A stretch of DNA of 47,377 bases from Abyssibacter sp. GTDB taxonomy: Bacteria; Pseudomonadota; Gammaproteobacteria; Nevskiales; OUC007. Positions 33,901-43,860 of this stretch are shown here, in pieces. Within the stretch, counting starts at the first letter, position 1. Every line of letters begins with the position of its first letter. Both the position numbers and the translations under genes were made by a program. The notes beneath the pieces were generated by a model. It did not search any database. It was not told the DNA's origin and saw only the letters and a list, made by a program, of their open reading frames with translations. The stretch lies in NCBI GenBank assembly GCA_023146115.1, contig JAGLCS010000070.1, positions 1-47,377 of the forward strand, given 5' to 3'.

Positions 33901-33977
33901 TGGGCTTGCTGGCGGCACTGCGTCGTCGCGCCCGGTTGGCCGCACGCGAGAATCCCGGGCTAGTCGCCGGTATGTAA
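30933..33977 (+). CDS. Large secreted BNR/sialidase-like repeat protein with GlyGly-CTERM-like tail
   Basis: This 1014-residue protein has a signal peptide (MKPIFVATPVAAIAAAMAVS) and a long beta-propeller region of BNR/VPS10-type repeats. Asp-box-like units include SDDLGVTWNQSTG, STDFGDSWMRLAD and STDAGESFIDISG. The centre has VCLFAGNDGGVFRQC and YFGLQDNGSGHIEGD. The end is Pro-Thr-rich (TPTPTPAATGKGG), then GMLGVWLLGPLGLLAALRRR and a basic tail, a GlyGly-CTERM-like rhombosortase signal. ATG 30933 has GGGGA 7 bases upstream. Repeats like these occur in sialidases and in non-enzymatic adhesion or cell-surface proteins; I see no complete sialidase active site, so the activity is unknown. The 3' end overlaps ycgL by 18 bases. 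Confidence 0.85.
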   Translation: MKPIFVATPVAAIAAAMAVSMLGWRDTPDADCAPGFSPVDPVAYAREFRPDLNKGQIDELRRQYGDTACLNQKHPEPFTEVQQAMQARSPGVGLVEPGSVRAALEAKNAMLERKAIAGADGLWEEYGTGVLITSDPRYGTSGQGIPSSMGRVDSFAYDPENIRLFALIGTGGLWMSDTDSVETLGDFWVPIGDTMPTLVNGAVEWVAPKGDRPGRLVVVSGEHVMGGSTYMGLGAFWSDDLGVTWNQSTGVPDGAMGFEVAVDPTNTDEVYVATSMGLYKSLDAGSSFTNVNLPVSAECAGAVGYGACQFANFVTDVVVKEPGGITDEAGGEVLAAVGYRAGKAVFPDGTIHSPGNGLYRSDSGDPDTFVRLDVSGDGLTNIGFTTEERIGRTELGIATGPEQDHNVVYAIVGDAVLFNGGVQGIDVPDDGTGNTGVGLNSTSINGVYVSTDFGDSWMRLADDIEIAANPASGSGLSVVGAALFNGPGVQAWYNLWVAPDPTRADLLGGVPTRLTFGLEEVWQSRTTTGVGQDGLAQVGPNDYNVVGVYYAGESCQLLTTGVPACPTNSELITDTTTHPDQHDGMWIPTGDGGVCLFAGNDGGVFRQCVGAGEEINNNGWAQGHNEGFYTLLPYGLAVAKDGRVYFGLQDNGSGHIEGDTREMYQSLGGDGFFAAVDPDDSNYAYLTTQNGGLNVTLDGGLSLSSVSSGAADVMFANYFTMNETNAEHVMTGGSNIVETLQGRTTNNWTEVFTLGTSDTGGLRQMSTIHLRDEAAYVGFCGVCDILNRWDLGFQNGIATNVGGDLPPNPGSSDGWHIATAAGLPNRYITAIEQDPEDVNTIYVTLGGYSGRDWVPPGSYLDTNDGLGTGNVFKSTDAGESFIDISGNLPDLQVNTVLLHDGQLLIGTDLGAFISSDTDGSEWGVLGGGSLPNVVVTQIVQDPGDPMRVFASTFGRHIWSYSFEEAGVTPTPTPAATGKGGMLGVWLLGPLGLLAALRRRARLAARENPGLVAGM

Positions 33978-34220
33978 CCTCGGCTTGATCGGGCTGGGGG
34001 GCATCTGGACGTAGTAGCCAGATGCCTCCAGCCCGGCCAAGACCGCGTTGACATCGACGCGAGCGAGCCGGCGTTCGGGCGTCAACTCCAATTCCATCGC
34101 CTGTTCCAAGGGGCCCGTCAGTCGGCGGAGCGACACAGGGAGCTCGTCTGCCGGCATATCGCCTGTCACGAACACATAGAGTTCATCGTGTCGGCGGCTG
34201 CGGTACACCGTGCATTTCAT
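33960..34220 (-). CDS. ycgL: YcgL-domain protein
   Basis: This 86-residue protein matches the gammaproteobacterial YcgL family: MKCTVYRSRRHDELYVFV at the start, MELELTPERRLARVDVNAVL in the middle and SGYYVQMPPSP near the end. The family has a small alpha/beta fold and no established biochemical role. ATG 34220 gives a typical length; an in-frame ATG at 34250 would add MPRPASQSLA, similar to the N-terminal extension in E. coli YcgL, and cannot be excluded. Its 3' end overlaps the BNR-repeat gene by 18 bases. Confidence 0.85.
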   Translation of the reverse strand: MKCTVYRSRRHDELYVFVTGDMPADELPVSLRRLTGPLEQAMELELTPERRLARVDVNAVLAGLEASGYYVQMPPSPIKPRLHTGD

Positions 34221-34520
34221 GGCAAGCGACTGGGAAGCGGGGCGCGGCATCTTGGCGAAAATCCCGGGCTTGAACAAGCCTGATGGGCGTTCTGCCGCAA
34301 CCGATTCGTGGGTAGTTGTCAGGGTATCAATCGCTATCCTGAGCCGGATGGCGCCGCCGTCGATCCCCATTCGGTTCTTAGCACCACGGTCTGTGTTCAG
34401 CGGCTGCTCGAGAATACGCGTGGGTCAGTCACCCGCGCAGTGCTTGTGGCCGCCCCGACCGACAGGCAGGATGCGGTCACGCGCCCTCGGCGGAGTGTTT
34501 AAGGAAGCGCAGAGAGAACA
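34221..34520. other. Intergenic region between ycgL and the BASS transporter gene
   Basis: This 300-base stretch between divergent genes must hold both promoters. Open frames on both strands extend into it but show no family pattern. I see the purine-rich AAGGAAG at 34501-34507 before the transporter start and no other clear signal. Confidence 0.4.
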
Positions 34521-35438
34521 ATGAACGCCACCGCGCTCGATCAGATCCAACTCAATTTCAGTCCGGCGGCGTTGGGCGCGCTGAACGTGATCATCGCGAT
34601 CATTCTGTTTGGCGTTGCTCTGGATTTGAGGGTCGCCGATTTTCGCGCGGTTTTGCGCAGGCCACAGGGCTTGGCCGTAGGCCTGTGTTGTCAGTTTCTG
34701 CTACTTCCATCATTGGCGTGGCTCTGCATCATCGTCTTGCAACCGTCGGCGAGCATCGCGCTGGGCTTGTTGCTGCTTGCCGCCTGTCCCGGCGGAAACG
34801 TGTCCAATTTCCTGACGGCCATGGCGCAGGGCAATGCGGCGCTATCGGTGAGCCTGTCCGGCCTATCGACCTTGGCCTCCATCGTGATGACTCCGGTGAA
34901 TTTCATGTTCTGGGCTGGCCATTACGCGCCGGCTGAATCCTTGTTGCGCGAGCTATCGTTGACACCGTCAGACATCGTGCTGACGGTGATGTTGATTCTG
35001 GTGATCCCGACACTCTGCGGCATGGGCGTCACCGCGCGATTTCCCGCCGTGGCAGCGCGCATCAAACAGCCGATGCGGCGCTTGTCGATGATCTTTCTCG
35101 GGTTGTTCATCGTCGCGGCCCTGTTCGGCAATTGGCGTGCGTTTCTGGGCCATGTCGGGGTGGCGTTCTGGATTGTCGCCATCGTCAATGCTCTCGGTCT
35201 GGCCTGCGGCTACGCGTTGACCAAGCTGGCTGGCCTGCCCGAGACCGACCGCCGCGCGGTCAGCTTCGAAACCGGAATTCAGAATTCAGGATTCGGTCTG
35301 ATCATCTGCTTCAACCACTTCGCAGGGCTGGGCGGCATGGCGATGATCGTGGCGTGGTGGGGAGTCTGGCACCTGATTTCCGGCTGGAGTCTGGCAACGT
35401 TCTGGAGGCGCCGAGGTCTGCGGCCGCGATCCAGCTGA
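34521..35438 (+). CDS. Bile acid:sodium symporter (BASS) family transporter
   Basis: This 305-residue inner-membrane protein has about nine or ten helices and BASS family features: ALDLRVADFRAVLRRPQGLA at the first crossing, LLLAACPGGNVSNFLTAMAQ and the crossover motif FETGIQNSGFGLII. Bacterial BASS proteins couple Na+ to uptake of organic anions such as bile acids, pantoate or keto acids. The substrate here is unknown. ATG 34521 follows AGAGAG and AAGGAAG. It is convergent with the broken diguanylate cyclase gene 27 bases away. Confidence 0.87.
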   Translation: MNATALDQIQLNFSPAALGALNVIIAIILFGVALDLRVADFRAVLRRPQGLAVGLCCQFLLLPSLAWLCIIVLQPSASIALGLLLLAACPGGNVSNFLTAMAQGNAALSVSLSGLSTLASIVMTPVNFMFWAGHYAPAESLLRELSLTPSDIVLTVMLILVIPTLCGMGVTARFPAVAARIKQPMRRLSMIFLGLFIVAALFGNWRAFLGHVGVAFWIVAIVNALGLACGYALTKLAGLPETDRRAVSFETGIQNSGFGLIICFNHFAGLGGMAMIVAWWGVWHLISGWSLATFWRRRGLRPRSS

Positions 35439-35465
35439 GCAACGACGGATCTCACCGGGGCGGTT

Positions 35466-36741
35466 TCAGTCCTCGGTCGGGGGCCAGGATGGCGCCAGCG
35501 TGCGCTCTGCTCTGCGCTGCAGAGATCCGGTCTGCATTGTTGCGGTCGTGAGGTGACGGACCGAGCAGCGATCCCGCCCGGCGCGTTTCGCGATGTAGAG
35601 CTCCGCGTCGGCCGCGCGATACAAGGCCTCCATATCTGGCGGGCTTGACGCGGGCAGACATACCGCGCCGACGGATACCGTGACCTTGCACTCCGGACCG
35701 TCGGGATGAGGTATCGCCAGATCGCGGACTGTCTTGCGGCAGGCTTCTGCTGCCGCGTACAGGGTGTCAGGTTTACGGCCGTACCAGATGACAACGAACT
35801 CCTCACCGCCGATGCGACTGACCAACGTCTTGGGCGCGCCGCGCCTGCGCCGCCAACGCCTGGCCTACGCGACGGATGCATTCGTCCCCCCGCTCATGGC
35901 CCCATTCGTCGTTGTAACGCTTGAAGTGATCTATATCGATCACTGCAAGGGCAATGGATTGATGCTCGCGCTGCGCCCGTTCGGTCAGCTCGTCGCCCAG
36001 GCGGGTCAGCGCGCGCCGATTCGGCATCAGCGTCATGGGGTCGGTTTCCGACATCACGCGATTCCACTCTTGCTGCAGCCAGGCCCGGCGCGAGTGATAT
36101 TCCTGCCCGTAGAGGCCGACAAGCAGTCCGGATAGGGCGACAAACCCGGCGAACAGAACATTGGTCGCGGTCGCGGGGTTATCAAGATAGAGGACTTCGA
36201 TCACGCTCCAGACGATCAGAAACAGCACACTGGCCGGCAGTGCCAACCAGAACCGCAACCGGGCGCTGATGGCGCCGGTGACGACGGCAACCGGAGCGAA
36301 TAGCGCTGGCATGTCGAATCCCTGCGATAAACCCAACACGCGTTGAGCCTCCACGCCGAACGCCACCAACATGCCTGCGACGATGAACACCGGGTCCCAG
36401 AGCCACTTCAGACGGCGGCTGAGATGGACCAGCAGCGCCACGACGGCCGCGGGGCATTCAATGCCCCATTGGATCCAATGCGCCAACGGCAGAAACTTCG
36501 CCTCGGGTCGTAGCAAGATGAATTCGTTGGCCGTGTTGATCGCCAACAGCGCGATCACGACCACTGCGAGCGCGATGCGGGCGCCCCGGCTGCCTTCTGC
36601 TTGCCACTCCTGATAAACCGCCTCGAGCGGGGCCTGAAAGCGCAACCTGGTCGCACGACGCGCGAGTTCATGCTGGACGGCATCGGCGGTTCGACCGATA
36701 TCGTCGCGCACTGGGCGTTCGCTAGAACTGGGGACAGGCAT
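35466..36741 (-). pseudogene. Membrane diguanylate cyclase (GGDEF) broken by a +1 frameshift
   Basis: The first frame (36741 to about 35827) encodes six membrane helices and the start of a GGDEF domain (ETDPMTLMPNRRALTRLGDE, then IDIDHFKRYNDEWGHERGDE), ending near Gln-Asp. The second frame (35825 to 35466) continues as LVSRIGGEEFVVIWYGR to the end of the domain. Removing one base at about 35826 joins them into a 424-residue protein with an intact RAQD (RxxD) inhibitory site and GGEEF active site. The intact enzyme would make cyclic di-GMP from two GTP. As written it is disrupted, either by a true recent mutation or by a sequencing error. Both parts keep good protein patterns, so decay, if real, is recent. 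Confidence 0.85.
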
Positions 36742-36915
36742 GGTCGTGAACCGTTGGAGCGGGGCGGGCTATGCGGTAACAGCATCGGCCAGATTGACCT
36801 GGAACTGTAGCCGCTCCGCGCACATCGACCAATCGCAGCGGCGAATCGGCGGCGTATGCTCGATGCCATTCAATAATCTGAACGGCCACGACAACGGCCG
36901 CAACGGAGGCGACAC

Positions 36916-37776
36916 ATGAGCACCAGCGAGATTGTGCAACGCAAGGGGCCAAGTTTCGGTCTGGATGACCCGGATCTACCGCGGTACTGGTTCGCAGGCG
37001 ACCCCTTCAAATCGAGGTTCTTCGATGCGATGAGTCTGTTGTTCCCAGAGGGTGAGCGATTCTTCATCGCCTGTGTCCGTGACTTTCGCCATACGATCAC
37101 AGACCCGCAACTGGAACGTCAGGTCAAGGACTTCATTTATCAGGAAGGCCAGCATGGACAGGTGCACACCCAGTTCAATAATCGCGTCAAAGAGCAGGGC
37201 GTAGCTGTCGACCATATCCTCAAGGAAGAGCATCGCTTTCTCTTCGATGTTTTCCGCAAACGGATGTCGCGCAAGTACACGCTGGCGCAAACGGCGGCGG
37301 CCGAGCATCTGACGGCGTTAATGGCGCATGGCTTTTTCGCCAAGGGCACGCTCCGCGACGCGGACCCCCGAATCCGAGCGATGTATGCCTGGCATGCGGT
37401 CGAGGAGATCGAGCACAAGGCTGTCGCCTTTGACGTGTACAAAACCGTGGCTCGCGGCAGCTACCTGACACGCATCCTCGGCATGATTCAGGTCAGCATC
37501 ACCTTTCCGCTGCACACCTTTCTGATCATGCGACACATGTTCGAGGTGGACGGCCTGCGTAACCGGGGCCGTCTTTGGATGAAGGGTTTGTGGTGGCTTT
37601 ACGGACCGAAAGGCGTGTTCAGTGGCCTGTTGCCTCACTACCTCGCCTATTTCAAGCCGGGTTTTCATCCGTGGCAACAAGGCCAGCTGAAGAACTACGA
37701 AAGCTGGCGCGAAACCTACGAAGCCTCGGGTGATGCAATCAAGGCCGGAGATGTGGCCGCTGGCATTGCTGCCTGA
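36916..37776 (+). CDS. Metal-dependent hydrolase family protein (PF10118), ferritin-like
   Basis: This 286-residue helical protein matches the PF10118 metal-dependent hydrolase family. Key residues form a diiron-like set: Glu in FFPEGERFF-type start (LLFPEGERFFIACVRDF), EGQHGQVH, AAAEHLTALMAHGFF and HAVEEIEHKAVAFDVY. The late part (LGMIQVSITFPLHTFLIM) is hydrophobic and may touch the membrane. Real substrates are not known; ferritin-like oxidases or lipid-modifying enzymes are possible. ATG 36916 follows GGAGGCGAC. It stands alone, divergent from the cyclase. Confidence 0.83.
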   Translation: MSTSEIVQRKGPSFGLDDPDLPRYWFAGDPFKSRFFDAMSLLFPEGERFFIACVRDFRHTITDPQLERQVKDFIYQEGQHGQVHTQFNNRVKEQGVAVDHILKEEHRFLFDVFRKRMSRKYTLAQTAAAEHLTALMAHGFFAKGTLRDADPRIRAMYAWHAVEEIEHKAVAFDVYKTVARGSYLTRILGMIQVSITFPLHTFLIMRHMFEVDGLRNRGRLWMKGLWWLYGPKGVFSGLLPHYLAYFKPGFHPWQQGQLKNYESWRETYEASGDAIKAGDVAAGIAA

Positions 37777-37869
37777 GGCACGCGCCAGATCCGACACCTC
37801 GTCTCGGCGAGCTTGAAACCGGTTAACAGTCCCCTTATTCAACGGGAGAGTTCTGGTCCTGGTTCCTGC

Positions 37870-39438
37870 ATGTCGATTGCCCTGAGTCATCGCTACACCG
37901 AGTCGCTACCCGCGGACTCCGAGCGCTCACGTCAGCCTCGTATCGTCGAAGGCGCGGCATATTCCTTTGTCGATCCCGATCCGGTTAGCCAGCCGCGGCT
38001 GCTCGCCTGGTCCACTGCGCTAGGCGACTCATTGGGCATCGCCCGACCGAGCGAGGACCAAGACGCTTGGTTGCAGGTGCTTTCCGGCAATACGAGATGG
38101 TCCGGCACGTCACCATACGCCAATTGCTATGGCGGACATCAGTTCGGGCAGTGGGCGGGGCAGCTCGGCGACGGCCGTGCGATCACCCTAGGAGAGTTCG
38201 TTGACCGTTCCGGTTCGATCCATGAGTTGCAGCTCAAGGGGGCGGGGCGCACGCCGTATTCGCGCGGCGCGGACGGCCGCGCCGTCCTGCGATCATCATT
38301 GCGCGAGTACCTTTGCAGCGAAGCCATGCACGCGCTCGGGGTACCGACGACCCGCGCGTTGTCGCTGATTACGACCGGCGATGACGTGGTCCGCGACATG
38401 TTCTACGACGGCAACCCTCAGGCCGAGCCCGGCGCTATCGTCTGCCGTGTTGCGCCATCGTTCCTGCGCTTGGGGACTTTCGAGCTACCCGCATCGCGAG
38501 GCGATACGCCTTTGCTGCGGCAGCTCGTGGACTACAGCATCGAACACCACGAACCGGACATTGACCATCGCGACCCGGACGCTTTGTTTGCGTGGTACGA
38601 GGCCATTTGTCGCCGTACCGCCCGATTGATTGCCGAGTGGACACGCGTGGGCTTCGTGCACGGGGTGATGAATACCGACAATCTGTCGATTCATGGCATC
38701 ACCATCGACTACGGCCCCTACGGCTGGCTGGAGCCTTACGAACCGGGCTGGACTCCGAATACCACTGACGCCCAGACCAGCCGCTACTGTTTCGGCCGCC
38801 AGCCAGCAATCGCACAGTGGAACTTGTCGCGTTTCGGCGGCGCCTTGACCCACCTGACCAGCGATACCGAGCGCCTGGAGCAATGCCTCGCAAGCTACGC
38901 CGAGGAATACGAACACGCCAGCCAGGCAATGTTCGCGAGCAAACTTGGCTTGGTCGACCTTCAGTCCGAAGCCCGCCAGCAGCTGCTCACCGATTTGTTC
39001 GATCTGTTGAGCATGACCGAGACCGACTACACCCTGTTTTTCCGCGGCCTTGGCGCTGTCCCTGCCGAGCGTCCTGGCGAAGCGGAGCCACAAGCAGCGC
39101 TGATGCCTGCTTACTACGACCCCGCTGCCTTGCAGGGGGAGGTCGGGCAGGCTTTGCGCGACTGGGTGGCGCGCTACCAGCTGGAGGCGAAGCAGCAGCC
39201 CGATGCTGTCCGTCAGGCCGATATGCAACGCAGCAACCCGCTCTATGTTGCACGCAACTACCTGGCACAGCTGGCGATCGATGAGGCCGAGCAGGGCCGG
39301 ACCGAGGAGTTGCACAGGCTGATACAGGTGCTCGAGAACCCCTACACCGAGCAGCCGGGCATGGAGCGCTACGCGGAAAAACGCCCCGAGTGGGCACGCC
39401 ATCGCGCAGGCTGCTCGGCATTGTCATGCAGTTCCTGA
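37870..39438 (+). CDS. selO: Protein adenylyltransferase SelO (YdiU)
   Basis: This 522-residue pseudokinase-fold enzyme adds AMP to Ser, Thr or Tyr of target proteins and links to redox stress in bacteria. Clear SelO segments are YANCYGGHQFGQWAGQLGDG, HELQLKGAGRTPYSRGADGR (with the ATP-binding Lys) and VHGVMNTDNLSIHGITIDYG (catalytic-loop Asn and the Mg-binding Asp). The protein ends SCSS, the conserved C-terminal Cys motif that holds Sec in some eukaryotic homologues. ATG 37870 is chosen; a TTG at 37813 would add 19 residues unlike the family. Targets are not predictable. Confidence 0.93.
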   Translation: MSIALSHRYTESLPADSERSRQPRIVEGAAYSFVDPDPVSQPRLLAWSTALGDSLGIARPSEDQDAWLQVLSGNTRWSGTSPYANCYGGHQFGQWAGQLGDGRAITLGEFVDRSGSIHELQLKGAGRTPYSRGADGRAVLRSSLREYLCSEAMHALGVPTTRALSLITTGDDVVRDMFYDGNPQAEPGAIVCRVAPSFLRLGTFELPASRGDTPLLRQLVDYSIEHHEPDIDHRDPDALFAWYEAICRRTARLIAEWTRVGFVHGVMNTDNLSIHGITIDYGPYGWLEPYEPGWTPNTTDAQTSRYCFGRQPAIAQWNLSRFGGALTHLTSDTERLEQCLASYAEEYEHASQAMFASKLGLVDLQSEARQQLLTDLFDLLSMTETDYTLFFRGLGAVPAERPGEAEPQAALMPAYYDPAALQGEVGQALRDWVARYQLEAKQQPDAVRQADMQRSNPLYVARNYLAQLAIDEAEQGRTEELHRLIQVLENPYTEQPGMERYAEKRPEWARHRAGCSALSCSS

Positions 39439-39541
39439 GCCCGTCGGCGAGGCGGATTCACCTTGAAATTGGGGGGGCGATCAGCGATTCTTGTCGGTCG
39501 CCCATCCGGGTGAAACGACCGATCCTGTAAGGACCAAGAAT

Positions 39542-40030
39542 ATGACTGGAAGCGTAACCCGCGTTCCGTTAACGGCGCGCGGTGCCGAAAAATTGCGCGA
39601 CGAATTGAAGGAGCTGAAGTCGGTTCAGCGACCCGCCGTGATCAAGGCGATCGCGGAGGCGCGTGCGCATGGCGATCTCAAAGAGAACGCCGAGTATCAC
39701 GCTGCGCGCGATCAGCAGAGCTTTATCGAAGGTCGCATTGGTGAACTCGAGGCCAAACTGTCGAATTCCCAGATCATCGACCCGACCAAGGCGAATGCCA
39801 ACGGACGCGTGATTTTTGGCGCCACTGTCGATCTGGAAGATGCCAATTCTGGCGAGGCACTGACGTACCAGATCGTTGGCGAGGACGAGGCCGACATCAA
39901 GGCGGGACGGATTTCGGTGCAGTCGCCGATCGCCCGTGCATTAATCGGGAAAGAAGAGGGCGACGTTGTTGATGTGGTCGTTCCCGGCGGTACCCGTGAG
40001 CTGGAGATCGTCGAGGTGCGCTACCTGTGA
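39542..40030 (+). CDS. greA: Transcription elongation factor GreA
   Basis: This 162-residue factor rescues stalled RNA polymerase by stimulating cleavage of the nascent RNA. The N-terminal coiled coil carries the acidic tip in [20 protein letters not shown], and the C-terminal FKBP-like domain shows [21 protein letters not shown] and [14 protein letters not shown] 39542 follows AAGGA with typical spacing; an upstream frame to 39491 is not homologous. Its stop overlaps the GTG of yhbY. It starts the housekeeping block that runs to the tRNA. Confidence 0.97.
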   Translation: MTGSVTRVPLTARGAEKLRDELKELKSVQRPAVIKAIAEARAHGDLKENAEYHAARDQQSFIEGRIGELEAKLSNSQIIDPTKANANGRVIFGATVDLEDANSGEALTYQIVGEDEADIKAGRISVQSPIARALIGKEEGDVVDVVVPGGTRELEIVEVRYL

Positions 40031-40335
40031 AATCCTTGAGTTCGCCGCAGCGGCAAGTCTTGCGGGCCGCGGCGCATCATTTGCATCCCATCATCCAGAC
40101 GGGTGCGCGTGGCCTGACGGATGCGGTAATCGCGGAAGCCGAACTGGCCATTGACCATCATGAGCTGATCAAGGTGAAGCTCGTGGCGGCCGATTCCGAC
40201 GACCGTAAAACCATGGCCAGCAGTCTCTGCGACCGATTGCGTGCTCAGCACATCCAGCAGATCGGACATATCGCCGTCATTTACCGAGAAAACCGAGACC
40301 GACGACGCTACGCTGAGCAGCTTCGCGGCGCTTGA
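40027..40335 (+). CDS. yhbY: YhbY-family RNA-binding protein (CRM domain)
   Basis: This 102-residue protein is a single CRM domain linked to the pre-50S ribosome. The pattern [20 protein letters not shown], then [20 protein letters not shown], then [11 protein letters not shown] includes the Gly-x-x-Gly-like RNA-binding loop in its family position (GARGLT). GTG 40027 overlaps the greA stop by 4 bases. The rlmE gene follows 16 bases later on the same strand, so yhbY and rlmE are co-directional here. Confidence 0.93.
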   Translation: MKSLSSPQRQVLRAAAHHLHPIIQTGARGLTDAVIAEAELAIDHHELIKVKLVAADSDDRKTMASSLCDRLRAQHIQQIGHIAVIYRENRDRRRYAEQLRGA

Positions 40336-40351
40336 GCGACGGACGGCAAGC

Positions 40352-40984
40352 ATGGGCCAGAAGCGCCGTACCGCGTCCAGCCGGCGCTGGTTGAAAGAAC
40401 ACGAGTCCGATCAGTATGTGCAACGCGCGCGGGCCGAGGGTTGGCGTTCGCGAGCGGTGTTCAAGCTGGAGGAACTGAACGCCCGCGATCATTTTCTCCG
40501 TCCTGGGTTGCGTATCGTGGACTTGGGCGCAGCCCCCGGTGGCTGGACCCAGTATTGCGCCAAGCATTGCGGAGCACAGTCGATCATCATCGGGATCGAT
40601 CTGCTGCCCATCGCGCCGCTGAATGGCGCAACGCTGATCCAGAATGACTTCGAGTCCGAAGAAGGGTTGCAGCAGCTAGAGCAAACGCTGAACGGAAAGG
40701 GGGTAGACCTTGTCTTATCGGACATGGCCCCCAACATCAGTGGCATTGCGTCAGCCGATCAGGCGCGCGCGACCGGATTGGTGGAGTTGGCACTGGATTT
40801 CTGTGATCGCCACCTGGTGAACGGTGGAGATTTTGTCGCCAAGGCGTTTCAGGGAGAGGGATTCGACCCCTGGCTAGCCGAGGTCAAACAACGCTTTCAG
40901 CGCGTGGCGGTCCGCAAGCCGGCCGCATCGCGCGCGCGCAGCCGCGAGGTGTACGTGGTGGCGCGAAACTTTGCGCCGGGGTAG
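40352..40984 (+). CDS. rlmE: 23S rRNA 2'-O-methyltransferase RlmE (RrmJ/FtsJ)
   Basis: This 210-residue enzyme methylates U2552 in 23S rRNA in late 50S assembly. The SAM loop is VDLGAAPGGWTQY. The catalytic K-D-K-E set is visible in RAVFKLEEL, VLSDMAPNISG, FVAKAFQGEG and SREVYVVA. ATG 40352 begins MGQKRRTASSRRWLKEH, as in homologues; the open frame before it is not protein-like. It is followed by ftsH after 55 bases, the standard gammaproteobacterial order. Confidence 0.96.
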   Translation: MGQKRRTASSRRWLKEHESDQYVQRARAEGWRSRAVFKLEELNARDHFLRPGLRIVDLGAAPGGWTQYCAKHCGAQSIIIGIDLLPIAPLNGATLIQNDFESEEGLQQLEQTLNGKGVDLVLSDMAPNISGIASADQARATGLVELALDFCDRHLVNGGDFVAKAFQGEGFDPWLAEVKQRFQRVAVRKPAASRARSREVYVVARNFAPG

Positions 40985-41039
40985 TGTCCGGTTTTAACGC
41001 ATCGAGAGCATCGCCTGCGATGCGATGTGAGGTCTGAAC

Positions 41040-42977
<1,938 letters not shown>

Positions 42978-43002
42978 CGGCCCGAGTTCGCAAAACACAC
43001 AG

Positions 43003-43030
43003 ACGGCGCCTTCGCGGCGCCGTTTCTTAT
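43003..43030 (+). terminator. Intrinsic terminator-like hairpin after ftsH
   Basis: ACGGCGCC-TTCGC-GGCGCCGT followed by TTCTTATT gives an 8-bp GC-rich stem with a short loop and a T-rich tail. It lies between the ftsH stop and folP start. Read-through into folP is likely, because folP lacks an obvious promoter in the short gap. Confidence 0.7.
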
Positions 43031-43047
43031 TGAGACGCGGTAGCACC

Positions 43048-43860
43048 ATGCTTTCCCGATCCGTCACGATCATGGGCATCGTGAACGTCACCCCTGACTC
43101 TTTTTCGGATGGGGGGCGGTTCCTCGACCCTCAGTCTGCGATCGCCCAGGCTCGGTCACTAGCAGCCGCGGGTGCAACAGTGATCGATGTGGGCGGTGAA
43201 TCGACACGTCCCGGCGCGACGCAGGTTGGCGCACAGCAGGAACTGGATCGGGTGATTCCGGTCATCGAGGCGATCAGCGACGAGCTGGACATCACAATCT
43301 CGGTGGATACGCGAAAGGCGGTGGTCATGCGAGAGGCGGTAGCCGCTGGTGCCCACTGGATCAACGACGTAGAAGCCCTGCAAGGCGAGGGCGCGCTGGG
43401 CACCGCTTCGGCGCTGCAAGTACCTGTCTGTCTCATGCACATGCAGGGCACGCCAGGTTCGATGCAAGATGCGCCACAGTATCGCGATGTAGTCACCGAG
43501 GTTGAGGCCTTTCTGCTGGAGCGCGTGCGCGTCTGCGAAGCCGCGGGTATCAGCCGGGAACGAATTCTGCTCGATCCGGGATTCGGATTCGGCAAGACGC
43601 TGACGCATAATGTGGCCTTGTTTCGTGCTCTGCCACGCTTGGCCGCGCTGGGCTTTCCGCTACTGGTCGGTGTATCGCGAAAACGCATGCTCGGCGAGCT
43701 CCTGCAGGCCGGTGCGGCATCGCCGGCGGGCCGTGTGACGGCCGGTGCGGTAGCAGCCGTGCTCGCTGTCCAGTCAGGAGCACGCATTATTCGAACGCAT
43801 GATGTGGAGGAGACCGTCCAAGCCCTGCAAATTCTGCAGGCGCTGGCATCCGATCAATGA
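43048..43860 (+). CDS. folP: Dihydropteroate synthase FolP
   Basis: This 270-residue enzyme joins p-aminobenzoate to dihydropterin pyrophosphate in folate synthesis and is the sulfonamide target. Signatures are MGIVNVTPDSFSDGG (residues 9-23) and IDVGGESTRPGA (46-57), with later segments HWINDVEALQGEG and LLVGVSRKRMLGEL. ATG 43048 gives the family length; the ribosome-binding site is weak. The stop overlaps the glmM start as ATGA, so the two are coupled. Confidence 0.96.
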   Translation: MLSRSVTIMGIVNVTPDSFSDGGRFLDPQSAIAQARSLAAAGATVIDVGGESTRPGATQVGAQQELDRVIPVIEAISDELDITISVDTRKAVVMREAVAAGAHWINDVEALQGEGALGTASALQVPVCLMHMQGTPGSMQDAPQYRDVVTEVEAFLLERVRVCEAAGISRERILLDPGFGFGKTLTHNVALFRALPRLAALGFPLLVGVSRKRMLGELLQAGAASPAGRVTAGAVAAVLAVQSGARIIRTHDVEETVQALQILQALASDQ

